Below the pieces are notes generated by a model that worked only from the letters and a program-made list of their open reading frames with translations, was not told the origin of the DNA and made no database searches. Shown piece after piece: positions 16,155 through 25,666 of a stretch of DNA of 64,000 nucleotides (its first letter is position 1; every line of letters begins with the position of its first letter). The stretch is from the NCBI RefSeq assembly GCF_944393015.1, contig NZ_CALXYQ010000010.1, forward strand, positions 1-64,000, in the 5' to 3' direction. Origin of the DNA: an uncultured Brachyspira sp. (GTDB lineage: Bacteria; Spirochaetota; Brachyspiria; Brachyspirales; Brachyspiraceae). The translations under genes were made by a program, and so were the position numbers.

Positions 16155-19100
16155 TTATTTACCTGGAGTACTCAAAGCATCATCTATACTAGTTTCAACA
16201 CTAGCTATATCTTTAGCATCATAGTCTTTAAGAGGTATTCTATTTCTAATAGCCGCATAAACAGTAGGAACTATAACAAGTGTAAACATAGTAGAAACTG
16301 TCAAACCTCCAAGAAGCGCTAATGATAAAGGCTGATACATCTCATTACCTTCTCCGTTGGATAAAGCCATAGGAAGAAGTCCTAATATAGTTGTAAGAGA
16401 AGTCATCAAAACCGGTCTTAATCTTCTAGGGCCAGCAATCAAAGCTGCTTTATCTCCATTAATTTTCTTTTCATGCATAAGCTGATTCATATAGTCTATC
16501 AGTACTATACCATTATTAACTACAATACCTATAAGAACTATAACACCTATACCGCTGTATACACTTAAAGTCTGTCCTGCAATGAGAAGCAATACAAGAG
16601 AACCAGCAAATCCAAAAGGTATAGCAAGAGCAATAACGAAAGGAGCTATATAAGATTCAAACTGACTAGCCATAATAGCATAAACTAATACTAAAGCCAA
16701 GAATAAAGCCTGTAAAAGCTGTCCGAATGCTTCCTGCATGTCCTCATAATCTCCTGAATAAACTATAGTAAATCCTGAAGGTACAAAAACTTTTTGATTG
16801 ATAGTAGCCTGTACATCATTCATTATTTGGTTCATAGGTCTTCCATAACCTGAAGCAGTAATAGAAGTGATTCTGCTGTCATTTTTTCTTGTTATCTCTG
16901 TAGGAGCAAAATTTTTATCTACACTAGCAACTGCTGATATAGGAACCATACCGCTTGGAGTTGGTATAAGCATTCTCTTAACATCTTCTATATTTATTCT
17001 GTCTCTTTCATTAAGTCTTACTATAACATCAATATCAGTAACATCTGAATTATCCGGAGTCATTCTTGTAGCAGTAGTACCTCCGAAACTTGTCTTAATA
17101 GAATTAGCAACAGTATTTATATTAAGTCCCATCTTTGAAGCCAAATCTCTGTTAATTACAACATTAAGCTCAGGACTAGCATCACTTTTTTTAAGACGAA
17201 CATCTCTAAGTCCAGGAACATCTTGTAATGCTGCTATTACATTGTTTGCTAATTCTCTAGCTCTAACTAAATCTTCACCAACAATATCTATATCTATACC
17301 GCTTGAATCACTGTTTCCGCCGCCTTTCATACTAGTTACAGAGTCAACATTGATAGTAGCAGGATAGCTTGCTAATTTTTTCCTTACAAGCTCAACATAT
17401 TCTTCTGTTTCTCTAGTTCTTCCAGCTGATTTATCTATAAGTTTTGCTCTTATCTGTCCTTTATTGGCATCGGAACCGGATCTAGCTCTTGATTGTATTC
17501 TGCTTAAATCCTTTCCTATAACATCTTCTATATCTTTTCTCATTCTATCAACAAATGCCCCAGTCTGCTCTTTTCTAGTACCTACAGGCATAGTAATACT
17601 TGCCATTAACTGACCTTCATCTGATTCAGGGAATCCTTCCTTACCTATTAACATCAATCCTACTATTATAACAGCAAATACTATAGTTATAACAGGAATT
17701 AATACTCTGTTTTTATGATGAACAGAAAAAGTTAATACTTTCTCATATATATAATTAACCTTAGAGTGGAAATATTTATCAAAGAAATTTTCAAATTTAG
17801 ATAAGAATTTAGATTTCTTAGTAGTTACAAGTCTTGCCCCAAGCATAGGAACAACTGTCAAAGCAACAGCCAAAGAAGCTGTCATAGAAACAGTAACTGT
17901 AATACATAAATCTCTGAACATCTGTCCAGTTTGACCTTCAACGAAAAGGAAAGGTAAAAATACTGCTATTGTAGTAAGAGTAGAAGCAGATATAGCAAGT
18001 GCCACTGTAGAAGTACCGTCTATAGCAGATGAATATTTACCATAACCATTATTCCTATAGAAGAATATATTCTCAAGTACAACAATTGAGTTATCAACCA
18101 TCATCCCAATACCAAGTACAAGTCCTGAAAGTGATATAATATTCAAAGTAGTTCCAAAGAAGTACATCAAAGTAAATGTAACAATTATAGACATAGGAAT
18201 GGATATAGCTATTATAAGTACAGTTCTTACATTCCATAAATATATCATAAGAATAATAACAGCGAATAATCCTCCCTGCCAAGCAGTATCAAGAACCCCT
18301 TTTATAGCATTATTAACATTATCAGCACTATTGAATAATACCTCATATTTTATACCTTCAGGTAAATTAAGAGAATCTAATCTTTTCTTTATACCATCAG
18401 AAACGGCAACAGTATTTGCACCTGATTCTTTATTTATAGAAACGTTAACGGCAGGAGTACCATTTACTTTCATTACATCGCCGTCTTCATCATAACCTTC
18501 ATAAATTGTAGCTAATTCTCTAAGTCTTATAGGAGTACTATTTGTTTTTAATGCCACAACAACATTTCCTATATCATTAACAGTTTTGAACTCACCTGTA
18601 GTTCTTAAAGTATATTTATAAACTCCCTCATAAGTTTCACCGCCTGATATATTCTGATTCTCCATAGCCAATGTGCTTACTATAGAGTTAATATCAAGTC
18701 CATAAGCCTGAAGTCTGTTCATATCAACATCAACTTTAATCTGAGTTTTAAGTCCTCCTCTAATCTCAGCCATAGCAACACCGCCAACCTGTTCTATACT
18801 AGTTAATATCTGATTATCAACCAAATTATATAAAGCAGATAAGTTGTCTGTACCATAGAAAGATATTTCCATAACTGGAATATTATCAGTGGAGAATTTA
18901 TAAACGGCAGGGCTTTCAGCATCATCAGGCAAAGATTTTCTTATTCTGTCTATTGCCTCTCTGATATCGGCTGTAGCAGAAGCCAAATCACTTCCCCAGT
19001 TAAATTCTATAAAAACTCTTGATTCTTCCTCTTCTGAAGATGAACTTACTTCTTTAATATTGTTAACTGAAGAAACGGCTGATTCTATTATCCTAGAAAC

Positions 19101-19289
19101 AGATTTTTCTACCTCTTCAGGACCAGCATTATCATAAGTTGTCCTAATACTAATAAAAGGCAATTCCATGTCAGGCAAAAAGTCGACAGGAAGCCTTGAA
19201 AGACTAACAGCACCGAGTATAACAACAGCAACTATACCCATAAAAACGGCTACAGGTCTTTTTACTATTAATTCAATAAAACTTCTCAT
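16155..19289 (-). CDS. RND efflux permease (AcrB/MdtF-like, HAE1 type)
   Basis: The 1044-residue inner-membrane pump exports drugs or other hydrophobic compounds using the proton gradient. It has the RND layout: N-terminal helix (RPVAVFMGIVAVVILG), first porter loop, a helix bundle with GLVLGIGMMVDNSIVVLENI (TM4, conserved Asp), a second loop after about residue 550, and C-terminal helices with GIVVNNGIVLIDYMNQL and RRLRPVLMTSLTTILGLLPM. Length is normal. It ends the operon tolC-like, MFP, permease. The substrate cannot be read from sequence. Confidence 0.95.
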   Translation of the reverse strand: MRSFIELIVKRPVAVFMGIVAVVILGAVSLSRLPVDFLPDMELPFISIRTTYDNAGPEEVEKSVSRIIESAVSSVNNIKEVSSSSEEEESRVFIEFNWGSDLASATADIREAIDRIRKSLPDDAESPAVYKFSTDNIPVMEISFYGTDNLSALYNLVDNQILTSIEQVGGVAMAEIRGGLKTQIKVDVDMNRLQAYGLDINSIVSTLAMENQNISGGETYEGVYKYTLRTTGEFKTVNDIGNVVVALKTNSTPIRLRELATIYEGYDEDGDVMKVNGTPAVNVSINKESGANTVAVSDGIKKRLDSLNLPEGIKYEVLFNSADNVNNAIKGVLDTAWQGGLFAVIILMIYLWNVRTVLIIAISIPMSIIVTFTLMYFFGTTLNIISLSGLVLGIGMMVDNSIVVLENIFFYRNNGYGKYSSAIDGTSTVALAISASTLTTIAVFLPFLFVEGQTGQMFRDLCITVTVSMTASLAVALTVVPMLGARLVTTKKSKFLSKFENFFDKYFHSKVNYIYEKVLTFSVHHKNRVLIPVITIVFAVIIVGLMLIGKEGFPESDEGQLMASITMPVGTRKEQTGAFVDRMRKDIEDVIGKDLSRIQSRARSGSDANKGQIRAKLIDKSAGRTRETEEYVELVRKKLASYPATINVDSVTSMKGGGNSDSSGIDIDIVGEDLVRARELANNVIAALQDVPGLRDVRLKKSDASPELNVVINRDLASKMGLNINTVANSIKTSFGGTTATRMTPDNSDVTDIDVIVRLNERDRINIEDVKRMLIPTPSGMVPISAVASVDKNFAPTEITRKNDSRITSITASGYGRPMNQIMNDVQATINQKVFVPSGFTIVYSGDYEDMQEAFGQLLQALFLALVLVYAIMASQFESYIAPFVIALAIPFGFAGSLVLLLIAGQTLSVYSGIGVIVLIGIVVNNGIVLIDYMNQLMHEKKINGDKAALIAGPRRLRPVLMTSLTTILGLLPMALSNGEGNEMYQPLSLALLGGLTVSTMFTLVIVPTVYAAIRNRIPLKDYDAKDIASVETSIDDALSTPGK

Positions 19290-19334
19290 AATCGCTCCTT
19301 ATTTAATTTTAGCTATAATCATAATAAGAAAAAA

Positions 19335-20588
19335 TCAACCTCCAATTGAATATATAGCATCATCATCATTAGAAGTATTTGTTTCAGTTTGTTTTGGTTT
19401 TTCTACTGTAGTTGCTGTATTAGGCTTTGCAGCAGCAGGAGTATTGTTTCTTACAGTAGCAGCAGGTTTTGTAGCTGCTGGTTTTGTAGTTGTTGTATTA
19501 TTTTTTACAGTAGTATTTGTATTTGCTGCTGGTTTTGCTGCAGACTGCTGTGTTTTTTGTGTATTATTATTGTTATTTATTATATTTGTATCAGCTGAAG
19601 CAACTGCAGTAGGAGGAGTGATATATTCTAAAATAGTAGGGTCATTTTCTATTCTATTAACTAATGATCCGTTTTTCAAGAATTCACGTCCGAACATTAC
19701 AACTTCTTCTCCCTCTTCAAGTCCTCCGCTTAAAGCTACTTTATCTTTAGAAGTGAATAATACATTAACTTCTCTTGTATATGCTCTGTATTTAACATTA
19801 GTTGAATTTCCTGACTTAACCTCTGATGGAGGGTTATTTGAATTATCTTCTTTAACAACATATATATAATTCTTACCTAAATCATCACTGAACATAGCAC
19901 TGTTTGGTATAACAAATACATTATCAGCAGAATTCAAAAGTATTGATACATCGGAAAACATTCCAGGTAATAAAAGTCTTTCTTTATTATCTATTAAAGC
20001 TTTTACCATCAAAGTACGTGTTGAAGGATTAACAGCATAATCTCTTTTAGTAATAGTAGCTTCTATTTCTTTATTAGGAGCTGAAGGAACTCTTATAATT
20101 ACTTTTTGTCCCAATTCTATTCCTGTAATGGAACGTTCAGGAACTTGTATTTCTACTTCTAATTGGCTAATATCAGCAACATTTGCTATGGGAGTAGAAG
20201 CAGCTATTGAGGCACCTACTGCCATATATGTAGTTGTAACATAACCAGAAATAGGAGTTCTTGCCGGAGCATAGGCATAATTTGCTCCTATTACAAATCT
20301 GTCTATCAATGCTATTGTATCACCTTTATTAACAAAACTTCCTTCATATTTTAATATATTAGCGATTTTTCCAGGAACATCGGATGATATTTCTACCTCT
20401 TTAATAGCTTTAATCTCAGCTGATAAATCAAGATATTCCTCTAAAGGCTGTTTTATAGGTGCAGCCACTAATACACTTATAGGATTTTCTTTTTTCTTTA
20501 AATCTACTGCTGATTTCTTACAAGAAACAGATAAAATAGATAGAATTAAAATAATTGATAATATTATAATACTTATTCTTCTCATCAT
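19335..20588 (-). CDS. RND efflux membrane-fusion (adaptor) lipoprotein
   Basis: The 417-residue periplasmic adaptor links permease and outer-membrane channel. It begins with a signal peptide and lipobox (LSVSC). The lipoyl and barrel-sandwich parts are seen in SSDVPGKIANILKYEGSFVNKGDTIALID and GYVTTTYMAVGASIAASTPI, then a beta-barrel segment (RVPSAPNKEIEATITKRDYA, LLPGMFSDVSI). The coiled hairpin is very short. The last 85 residues or so are an unusual Asn/Thr/Ala/Lys/Pro low-complexity tail not needed by the family. It starts 7 bp after the channel gene and lies 45 bp before the permease. Confidence 0.92.
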   Translation of the reverse strand: MMRRISIIILSIILILSILSVSCKKSAVDLKKKENPISVLVAAPIKQPLEEYLDLSAEIKAIKEVEISSDVPGKIANILKYEGSFVNKGDTIALIDRFVIGANYAYAPARTPISGYVTTTYMAVGASIAASTPIANVADISQLEVEIQVPERSITGIELGQKVIIRVPSAPNKEIEATITKRDYAVNPSTRTLMVKALIDNKERLLLPGMFSDVSILLNSADNVFVIPNSAMFSDDLGKNYIYVVKEDNSNNPPSEVKSGNSTNVKYRAYTREVNVLFTSKDKVALSGGLEEGEEVVMFGREFLKNGSLVNRIENDPTILEYITPPTAVASADTNIINNNNNTQKTQQSAAKPAANTNTTVKNNTTTTKPAATKPAATVRNNTPAAAKPNTATTVEKPKQTETNTSNDDDAIYSIGG

Positions 20589-20595
20589 AATCTCC

Positions 20596-21978
20596 TTAAG
20601 CTCCCAAAAGTTTTAGTATTTGTAAAGTGCTTGAAAAATAATCATATATAGCCTGTAAATATGCAAGCTGTGCATTCAAATATGTTATTTCGGCATCATT
20701 AAGTTCAAGTGTGGATATTGTACCGCCTCTATATTGTCTTTGAGCCATTTGTAAAGCATAAGCTGCTGTTCTAGCATTTTCTGCCTGCGACTGTAAATTC
20801 ACCGCCTGAGATCTTGCGGTAGAAATCAAATCTCGGCTGTTTATCTCTATAGTATCTCTTAACTCATCATAGCTTACTTCCATTTGCTTTATGCTAAGTT
20901 CAATTTCTTCGGCATTTTTTGCTGTAGAAGAAAATGGTAAAAGAGAGTCAAGACTATAATTAAGAGAAAAACCTACTCCCCAATTAAATTCACCTTGCCT
21001 ATTTTTCTTAAATGTACCATTCTCCATTTTTATTTTATCTACTGTACTAATACCAACATTAGCATTTGCTGATAGAGTAGGCCATAAATAACTTCTTGCT
21101 ACCTTTCTATTATACTCTAACATCTCTAAATTACTAGCAATATTTTTTAATTCTATATTATTATTCATTATCACAGTAAGCAAATCATCATAAGCCATAT
21201 CCGGCAATGCTATATTAGTAGCATCTAATATATTTCCTACTAAATCTACTTCATCGGCAATATTAGTTAATCCTATTTGTCTTATAAACGTTAATTTTAA
21301 ACTCTGATACTGATTGCTTAAAGTTATAACTTGAGGTTTTGTAGTTTCATATTGTACCTTAGCATTCAAATATTCATATTCTGAAACCTGTCCGTTTCTA
21401 TACTTTATATATGATTCTCTCATTCTATTACTATAATTCAGCTGCTGCTGTAAATATACTCTATAATTTTCCTGAGCCACAAATGTACTATAAAAATTTA
21501 ATTTTGTATTGAGATCCACATTGAGTCTTTCATCATAATATGTATCTTTTTTCATTTTCAAATTAACATCTCTTGCTCTGTCTGTGTTCCAGTTTCTAAA
21601 TCCTGTAAATAATGTTTTGGATAAAGTAGCAGAAGCTGACCAAGTATCAGGACTTGTATAAACACCTGTAGAAACATTATTAATTTCATATTCTTTAGAT
21701 TGAGCTAAATTCAATCCTCCGCTTATACTCAAAGAAGGCATAAATAAATCAGAAAAAGAAGCATCTTTTTGAACCTGTGCTATTCTTACATCATATTCTG
21801 CCTTTTTTAATGTTTTACTAGTATCAAAAGCCATCATCAAAGCATCTTCTAAAGATATAGAGATTTTTTTTACCTCTGGGGCTTCATTAGATGCTATATC
21901 ATCAGTTAAATTTGTATCTTGTGAATATAAAGAGATACTTAATATTAAAATCAAAACCAGAGTAACATAAAATTTCAC
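20596..21978 (-). CDS. TolC-family outer-membrane efflux channel
   Basis: The 460-residue protein has a signal peptide (MKFYVTLVLILILSISLYSQ) and two OEP repeats, each with long helices and short strands (ISLEDALMMAFDTSKTLKKA at the start of the first; LNYSLDSLLPFSS, and QMAQRQYRGGTISTLELNDA near the end of the second). This is the layout of TolC/OprM channels. The start is a GTG with AGGAG upstream, the only codon placed suitably. It is the first gene of the efflux operon. Confidence 0.93.
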   Translation of the reverse strand: MKFYVTLVLILILSISLYSQDTNLTDDIASNEAPEVKKISISLEDALMMAFDTSKTLKKAEYDVRIAQVQKDASFSDLFMPSLSISGGLNLAQSKEYEINNVSTGVYTSPDTWSASATLSKTLFTGFRNWNTDRARDVNLKMKKDTYYDERLNVDLNTKLNFYSTFVAQENYRVYLQQQLNYSNRMRESYIKYRNGQVSEYEYLNAKVQYETTKPQVITLSNQYQSLKLTFIRQIGLTNIADEVDLVGNILDATNIALPDMAYDDLLTVIMNNNIELKNIASNLEMLEYNRKVARSYLWPTLSANANVGISTVDKIKMENGTFKKNRQGEFNWGVGFSLNYSLDSLLPFSSTAKNAEEIELSIKQMEVSYDELRDTIEINSRDLISTARSQAVNLQSQAENARTAAYALQMAQRQYRGGTISTLELNDAEITYLNAQLAYLQAIYDYFSSTLQILKLLGA

Positions 21979-22310
21979 CGCTATCTCCTAATATCAATTT
22001 ATCATATTATGAAGTTTAATAATAATTATAAATTTTTATATTATAAACTTAGAATAGAAAATATCAAGTTACTATATAGCATATTATATAAACTTTGTAT
22101 TATTAGACGAATAAATTCAAAAATAGTTCCCCTGATATCTTTATAAATTTATAATAAATAAATTATAAATATCGTAAACTATATTTACAATGCTTTTATT
22201 TATATTTTTTATCAATAAATAAGAAATATGAATAAATAATAATAAAACAACAAATCATTTTATACATATAATACAAATTTGATATTAATATGTTCATTTT
22301 TATGATTTTT
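21979..22310. other. Intergenic region without visible gene
   Basis: This 332-bp AT-rich stretch lies between the DUF5682 gene stop and the efflux operon start. It should carry the efflux operon promoter, but no hexamer pair is convincing. No repeat-family member is found here. Confidence 0.4.
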
Positions 22311-24845
22311 TCATAAAGCTTTACTAATTAAATCAAAAACTTCATTATCTATTTTGGAAGCTAATTGAATTTCTTCTATGGATAAATTAACATCAATCAA
22401 TATTTTGTTTTTACTAATATTATATTTGTCTGCTATAATACCTGAAAAACGTTCTATTTCTACAGGACTTAAATTTGAAAAAGCATATCTAAAATTAGGA
22501 AGCACCTCTAAAAATTTATCTTCATCTAAATTTTTTATTGCATAGTCTATACTCTCTATAATATTTTCATTAATAAATAAAATATCCCTTGCCGCTAAAA
22601 GTATACCATTCAAAAAATATGAAGCGGCTTCTATATCTGAAGACTCCATAAAAGATGATACTATATTAGAAAATTCATCTGCCATCAATCTTCCGGATTT
22701 GTATTTTAAAGCCAAGCAAACTGCATATATATGAGAACTTCCGAATGTATTATCAAGCATTAAATCTATCTTATCATTAAAAATATCCATATCGCAATAA
22801 TTAGGATTTTCTAATGTAAATGAATACAGGTCTTTTATATAATGAGAATTTTTTAATGCTTCTTCTTCATTTAAATTCTTCATAGAATCCATATTAACAA
22901 CAGCAAGTATAAATACCTGTTTAGCTAAAGATTCTATAACCGGCATTATATCATAATTATCAAATAAAGATTCTCTATCTTTTGATAAATTATTATTAAT
23001 AGCTTCCATATTAGCTAAATATGATAAATTATTAAGACAGGAGCAAAGGCTTATAAAATTATTATCGCTAAGTATAGTTTCTTCTATTTTATTGTAATTA
23101 TCAGTAAAAAAGCTATAAATACCCATAACATTAGCTTCTATTAAAAGTTTTGAAACTTCTCTGGCTTCTATGCGGTTATTAAGTCTTTCAACTATTAAAT
23201 TTGATGCTAATTCTTCTATTGTTACTCCATAAACGGATTTATCTATTAAAGCCGATTCTACAGATGTTTTGTATTCATATTTCCAAATTTCTCTAGCTAG
23301 GTTCTTATTAACTTTATTTACATAGTCAGGACCTTTTTCTAATTTACAAAAGCCTGTATCTAAAAATCTCATCTTATGAAAAAATTTGCTCTTTTCAAAA
23401 TGACTCTCATTTTTTACTATATCTAATATAGATTCTTTTTCTTCTGTTTTATCAGTTTTTATTTTATATTCTTTGCATTTATTTCTAAAATCTATCACAA
23501 CAGGAGGAACTATACTCTTTGATGATACCTGACCATTTGACATACCTGAAAGAAGCTTCATCATCAAATCAAGATTGCTTGTATTCTCCAAAGATATATC
23601 GCCTTTGACAAATGCACTTTTAGCAGCGTCTATAAGTTCATAAACTCCTGCAGAATGCTTGCCCCTTAATTTTGCAAGATTAACCGCCATATAATAAGCA
23701 TTAATACAATCAGGTATGCTTACATTATGATTATTCCTATCTATATTTGAAGCCTTTATTATAAATGACATCACAACATTTAAATACATATTGCCAATAT
23801 TATTAGTATCATTTTTACTGCTGTAATTTTCAAGCTCTTTATAAACTAGATTATAAAATGCCGGAAACTCTATTCCTGCTCTGTATCCTTTTCTAGCATC
23901 AGCATCTTCAAATGAATATGGTATTAAATAGTTGGCTGTATTTGAAATTATATATTTTTTTAAATTTTTATATTCTTTATTTAATTTTTTATTATCTTTT
24001 TCATCTTCTTTTAATTTATCTATTATGCCTTTAGTGTGAAAACTTCCTGTAACTACCAAAACTCTATTATATTTTTCTAATGCCTCTTTAACATTTAAAG
24101 CCATTACATATTCTCTGTTTCTAGTTTCAAAATCTTCATCTTCTATCAAACGCATATAATAGCCCAAAGCATAAACGCTTTTTATAAAATCTTTGCTTTC
24201 TTTAAGTATTCCATTTATCTCGAAATCTCTCTCCCAAAGTTCGGCAAAAGTTCTAAGTCCTGCTTTTTTTGTAAGCTCTACAGTATAAGCATTAACATTG
24301 AATTTATTATCATCATTATCATAAATTGATATTAATTTCTTTTTTTTATCTTCATTATCATTTTCTTTATTACTATCTATATCTTCTGAATTTTCTTCAT
24401 TACTATTATTTTCTTTTTCAGACTTTGAATCATCTTTGGAATTTTCTATCATAAAAGCATAATTCATATCTATGAAACTGCAATGAATATTATTTTTTAA
24501 TGATTCTCTTATAGCAGTAAACTCCGGCGAATAATCCAAAAAAGGATAATAACATCTGTATTTTTCATTATTCCCATCAACATAGCTTGAATAGATACAA
24601 AATGGTGCTTTAGTATCTTCTTCAACCATATATTTCATCAAATCATTACAATCGCTTGGCCCTTCTATAAGAACAGCATCTGGCTTAAAACTCTCAAAAA
24701 CTTTCTTCAAATGATATGAGCATGCTGGCGAATGGTGTCTTATAGGAAAGAATATTACATTATCTTTTATGCTTTCCTTAAAACACTCATCAAAGTTGTT
24801 ATTATCTTTTATACTATTTTTATTTGTTTTATCCGTTTTTTTCAT
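22311..24845 (-). CDS. DUF5682-family protein with TraB/TIKI-like N-terminal motifs
   Basis: The 844-residue protein has no signal peptide. The N-terminal domain starts FFPIRHHSPACSYHL (H37, H38) and continues PDAVLIEGP (E61), then RNREYVMA (from R243) and VVTGSFHTKG (G267, H270). The order 'H, then E of an ELG-like strand, then RE..MA, then G.xH' is the motif order of the TraB/ChaN/EreA (TIKI-like) superfamily; placing DUF5682 there is my inference. Residues 136-185 are an Asn/Asp/Glu/Lys low-complexity insert. From about residue 340 the protein is all-helical to the end. Relatives often sit beside MoxR ATPase and VWA genes; no such partners are adjacent here. Its role is unknown. Confidence 0.75.
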   Translation of the reverse strand: MKKTDKTNKNSIKDNNNFDECFKESIKDNVIFFPIRHHSPACSYHLKKVFESFKPDAVLIEGPSDCNDLMKYMVEEDTKAPFCIYSSYVDGNNEKYRCYYPFLDYSPEFTAIRESLKNNIHCSFIDMNYAFMIENSKDDSKSEKENNSNEENSEDIDSNKENDNEDKKKKLISIYDNDDNKFNVNAYTVELTKKAGLRTFAELWERDFEINGILKESKDFIKSVYALGYYMRLIEDEDFETRNREYVMALNVKEALEKYNRVLVVTGSFHTKGIIDKLKEDEKDNKKLNKEYKNLKKYIISNTANYLIPYSFEDADARKGYRAGIEFPAFYNLVYKELENYSSKNDTNNIGNMYLNVVMSFIIKASNIDRNNHNVSIPDCINAYYMAVNLAKLRGKHSAGVYELIDAAKSAFVKGDISLENTSNLDLMMKLLSGMSNGQVSSKSIVPPVVIDFRNKCKEYKIKTDKTEEKESILDIVKNESHFEKSKFFHKMRFLDTGFCKLEKGPDYVNKVNKNLAREIWKYEYKTSVESALIDKSVYGVTIEELASNLIVERLNNRIEAREVSKLLIEANVMGIYSFFTDNYNKIEETILSDNNFISLCSCLNNLSYLANMEAINNNLSKDRESLFDNYDIMPVIESLAKQVFILAVVNMDSMKNLNEEEALKNSHYIKDLYSFTLENPNYCDMDIFNDKIDLMLDNTFGSSHIYAVCLALKYKSGRLMADEFSNIVSSFMESSDIEAASYFLNGILLAARDILFINENIIESIDYAIKNLDEDKFLEVLPNFRYAFSNLSPVEIERFSGIIADKYNISKNKILIDVNLSIEEIQLASKIDNEVFDLISKAL

Positions 24846-24903
24846 TATTAAAAATCCTTAACAATGAAAAGTATTTTACTATAAAAACAGCATAATGCAA
24901 TAA

Positions 24904-25285
24904 TTAGAAACTAGCCACACCAAATAATAACCCAAACAAATATATTGGTCCAAAAAGCATAACAAAAATAGCAATAACAAATAATACAATTTTCATTATT
25001 CCTATTATTGGATCACCAATAATAAAATCAAAAATTGAAAGAAAATTATTTTCAATACATTTTTGTCTAAAATACATTAGTGAAGTAACAGATATAGGCA
25101 AAGCACACAAAATCCATAATATATATCTTAAAGTTAAATTGTATACTTTTATATTTGTATTTAAATATGATACTGCTTCTTCTCCTGTTTTTAAATTTGA
25201 TTTAATTTTTAATTTTAAATTAATTTTTTTTAAATCTTTATCATTTATTTTTTTTTAGACCATCATTATTTATTGTTACTGACAT
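24904..25285 (-). pseudogene. Frameshifted small membrane protein gene
   Basis: A natural start ATG at 25285 with GGAG upstream reads MSVTINNDGLKK and then hits a TGA because of an A9 run (25256-25248). With one A fewer the frame continues INDKDLKKINLKLKIKSNLK, through GEEAVSYLNTN, and into a membrane protein with two hydrophobic segments (LRYILWILCALPISVTSLM and IMKIVLFVIAIFVMLFGPI) ending at 24904. The intact product would be about 127 residues. The visible 68-residue frame from a TTG at 25110 is probably only its C-terminal part. It may be a slipped-strand ON/OFF site, a true mutation, or a sequencing error. Confidence 0.65.
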
Positions 25286-25305
25286 AATTGCTTCTTCTCC
25301 TATTT

Positions 25306-25623
25306 TTAATTCGATGTAAAATTTGATGTAATAGATTCATCACTATTCATTTTTATTGTCATATTGGAGTTAGATTCAATTATGACAAAGTCTGAAGGAA
25401 GTAAACTTATATCCTTATCGGTTTCTACGGACTCTATAATAGGAATTCCTACAGGCTTAATTTTATATCTTAAAGAAGGAGATGATTTATATATAATCAT
25501 TTCATCATAACTAGTAATTATTTCATTATTTTCTTTACCGTCTACATAAGTTTCTATTTTATTTTCTTTACTGCATCCGATAATCAAAAATAAACTTAAA
25601 AAAATTATTATGAGTTTTTTCAT
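25306..25623 (-). CDS. Hypothetical small lipoprotein
   Basis: The 105-residue protein starts MKKLIIIFLSLFLIIGCSKE with a clear lipobox (LIIGC), so it is a predicted lipoprotein. The mature part is charged and beta-rich (for example YKIKPVGIPIIESVETDKD) with no recognised domain. The frameshifted membrane protein gene starts about 20 bp downstream of its stop, so they are likely co-transcribed. It follows the broken ankyrin gene by 43 bp. Confidence 0.75.
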   Translation of the reverse strand: MKKLIIIFLSLFLIIGCSKENKIETYVDGKENNEIITSYDEMIIYKSSPSLRYKIKPVGIPIIESVETDKDISLLPSDFVIIESNSNMTIKMNSDESITSNFTSN

Positions 25624-25666
25624 AATTTATCCTTAAAAATAAAATCATTTATCACTTATATAACAA

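Noticed and set aside
16867-17367. A 166-codon plus-strand frame inside the permease gene
   Set aside because: The minus strand carries an unbroken RND permease with all motifs, so this is a shadow.
19168-19869. A 233-codon plus-strand frame opposite the efflux adaptor and permease
   Set aside because: It is a shadow frame. Its Val/Ala/Phe-rich stretch mirrors the Asn/Thr/Ala/Lys low-complexity tail of the adaptor on the other strand.
24904-25110. A complete 68-residue membrane protein from a TTG
   Set aside because: The frame extends upstream in phase to the A9 run and has a natural ATG and ribosome site beyond it, so the short form is a C-terminal piece of a frameshifted gene.
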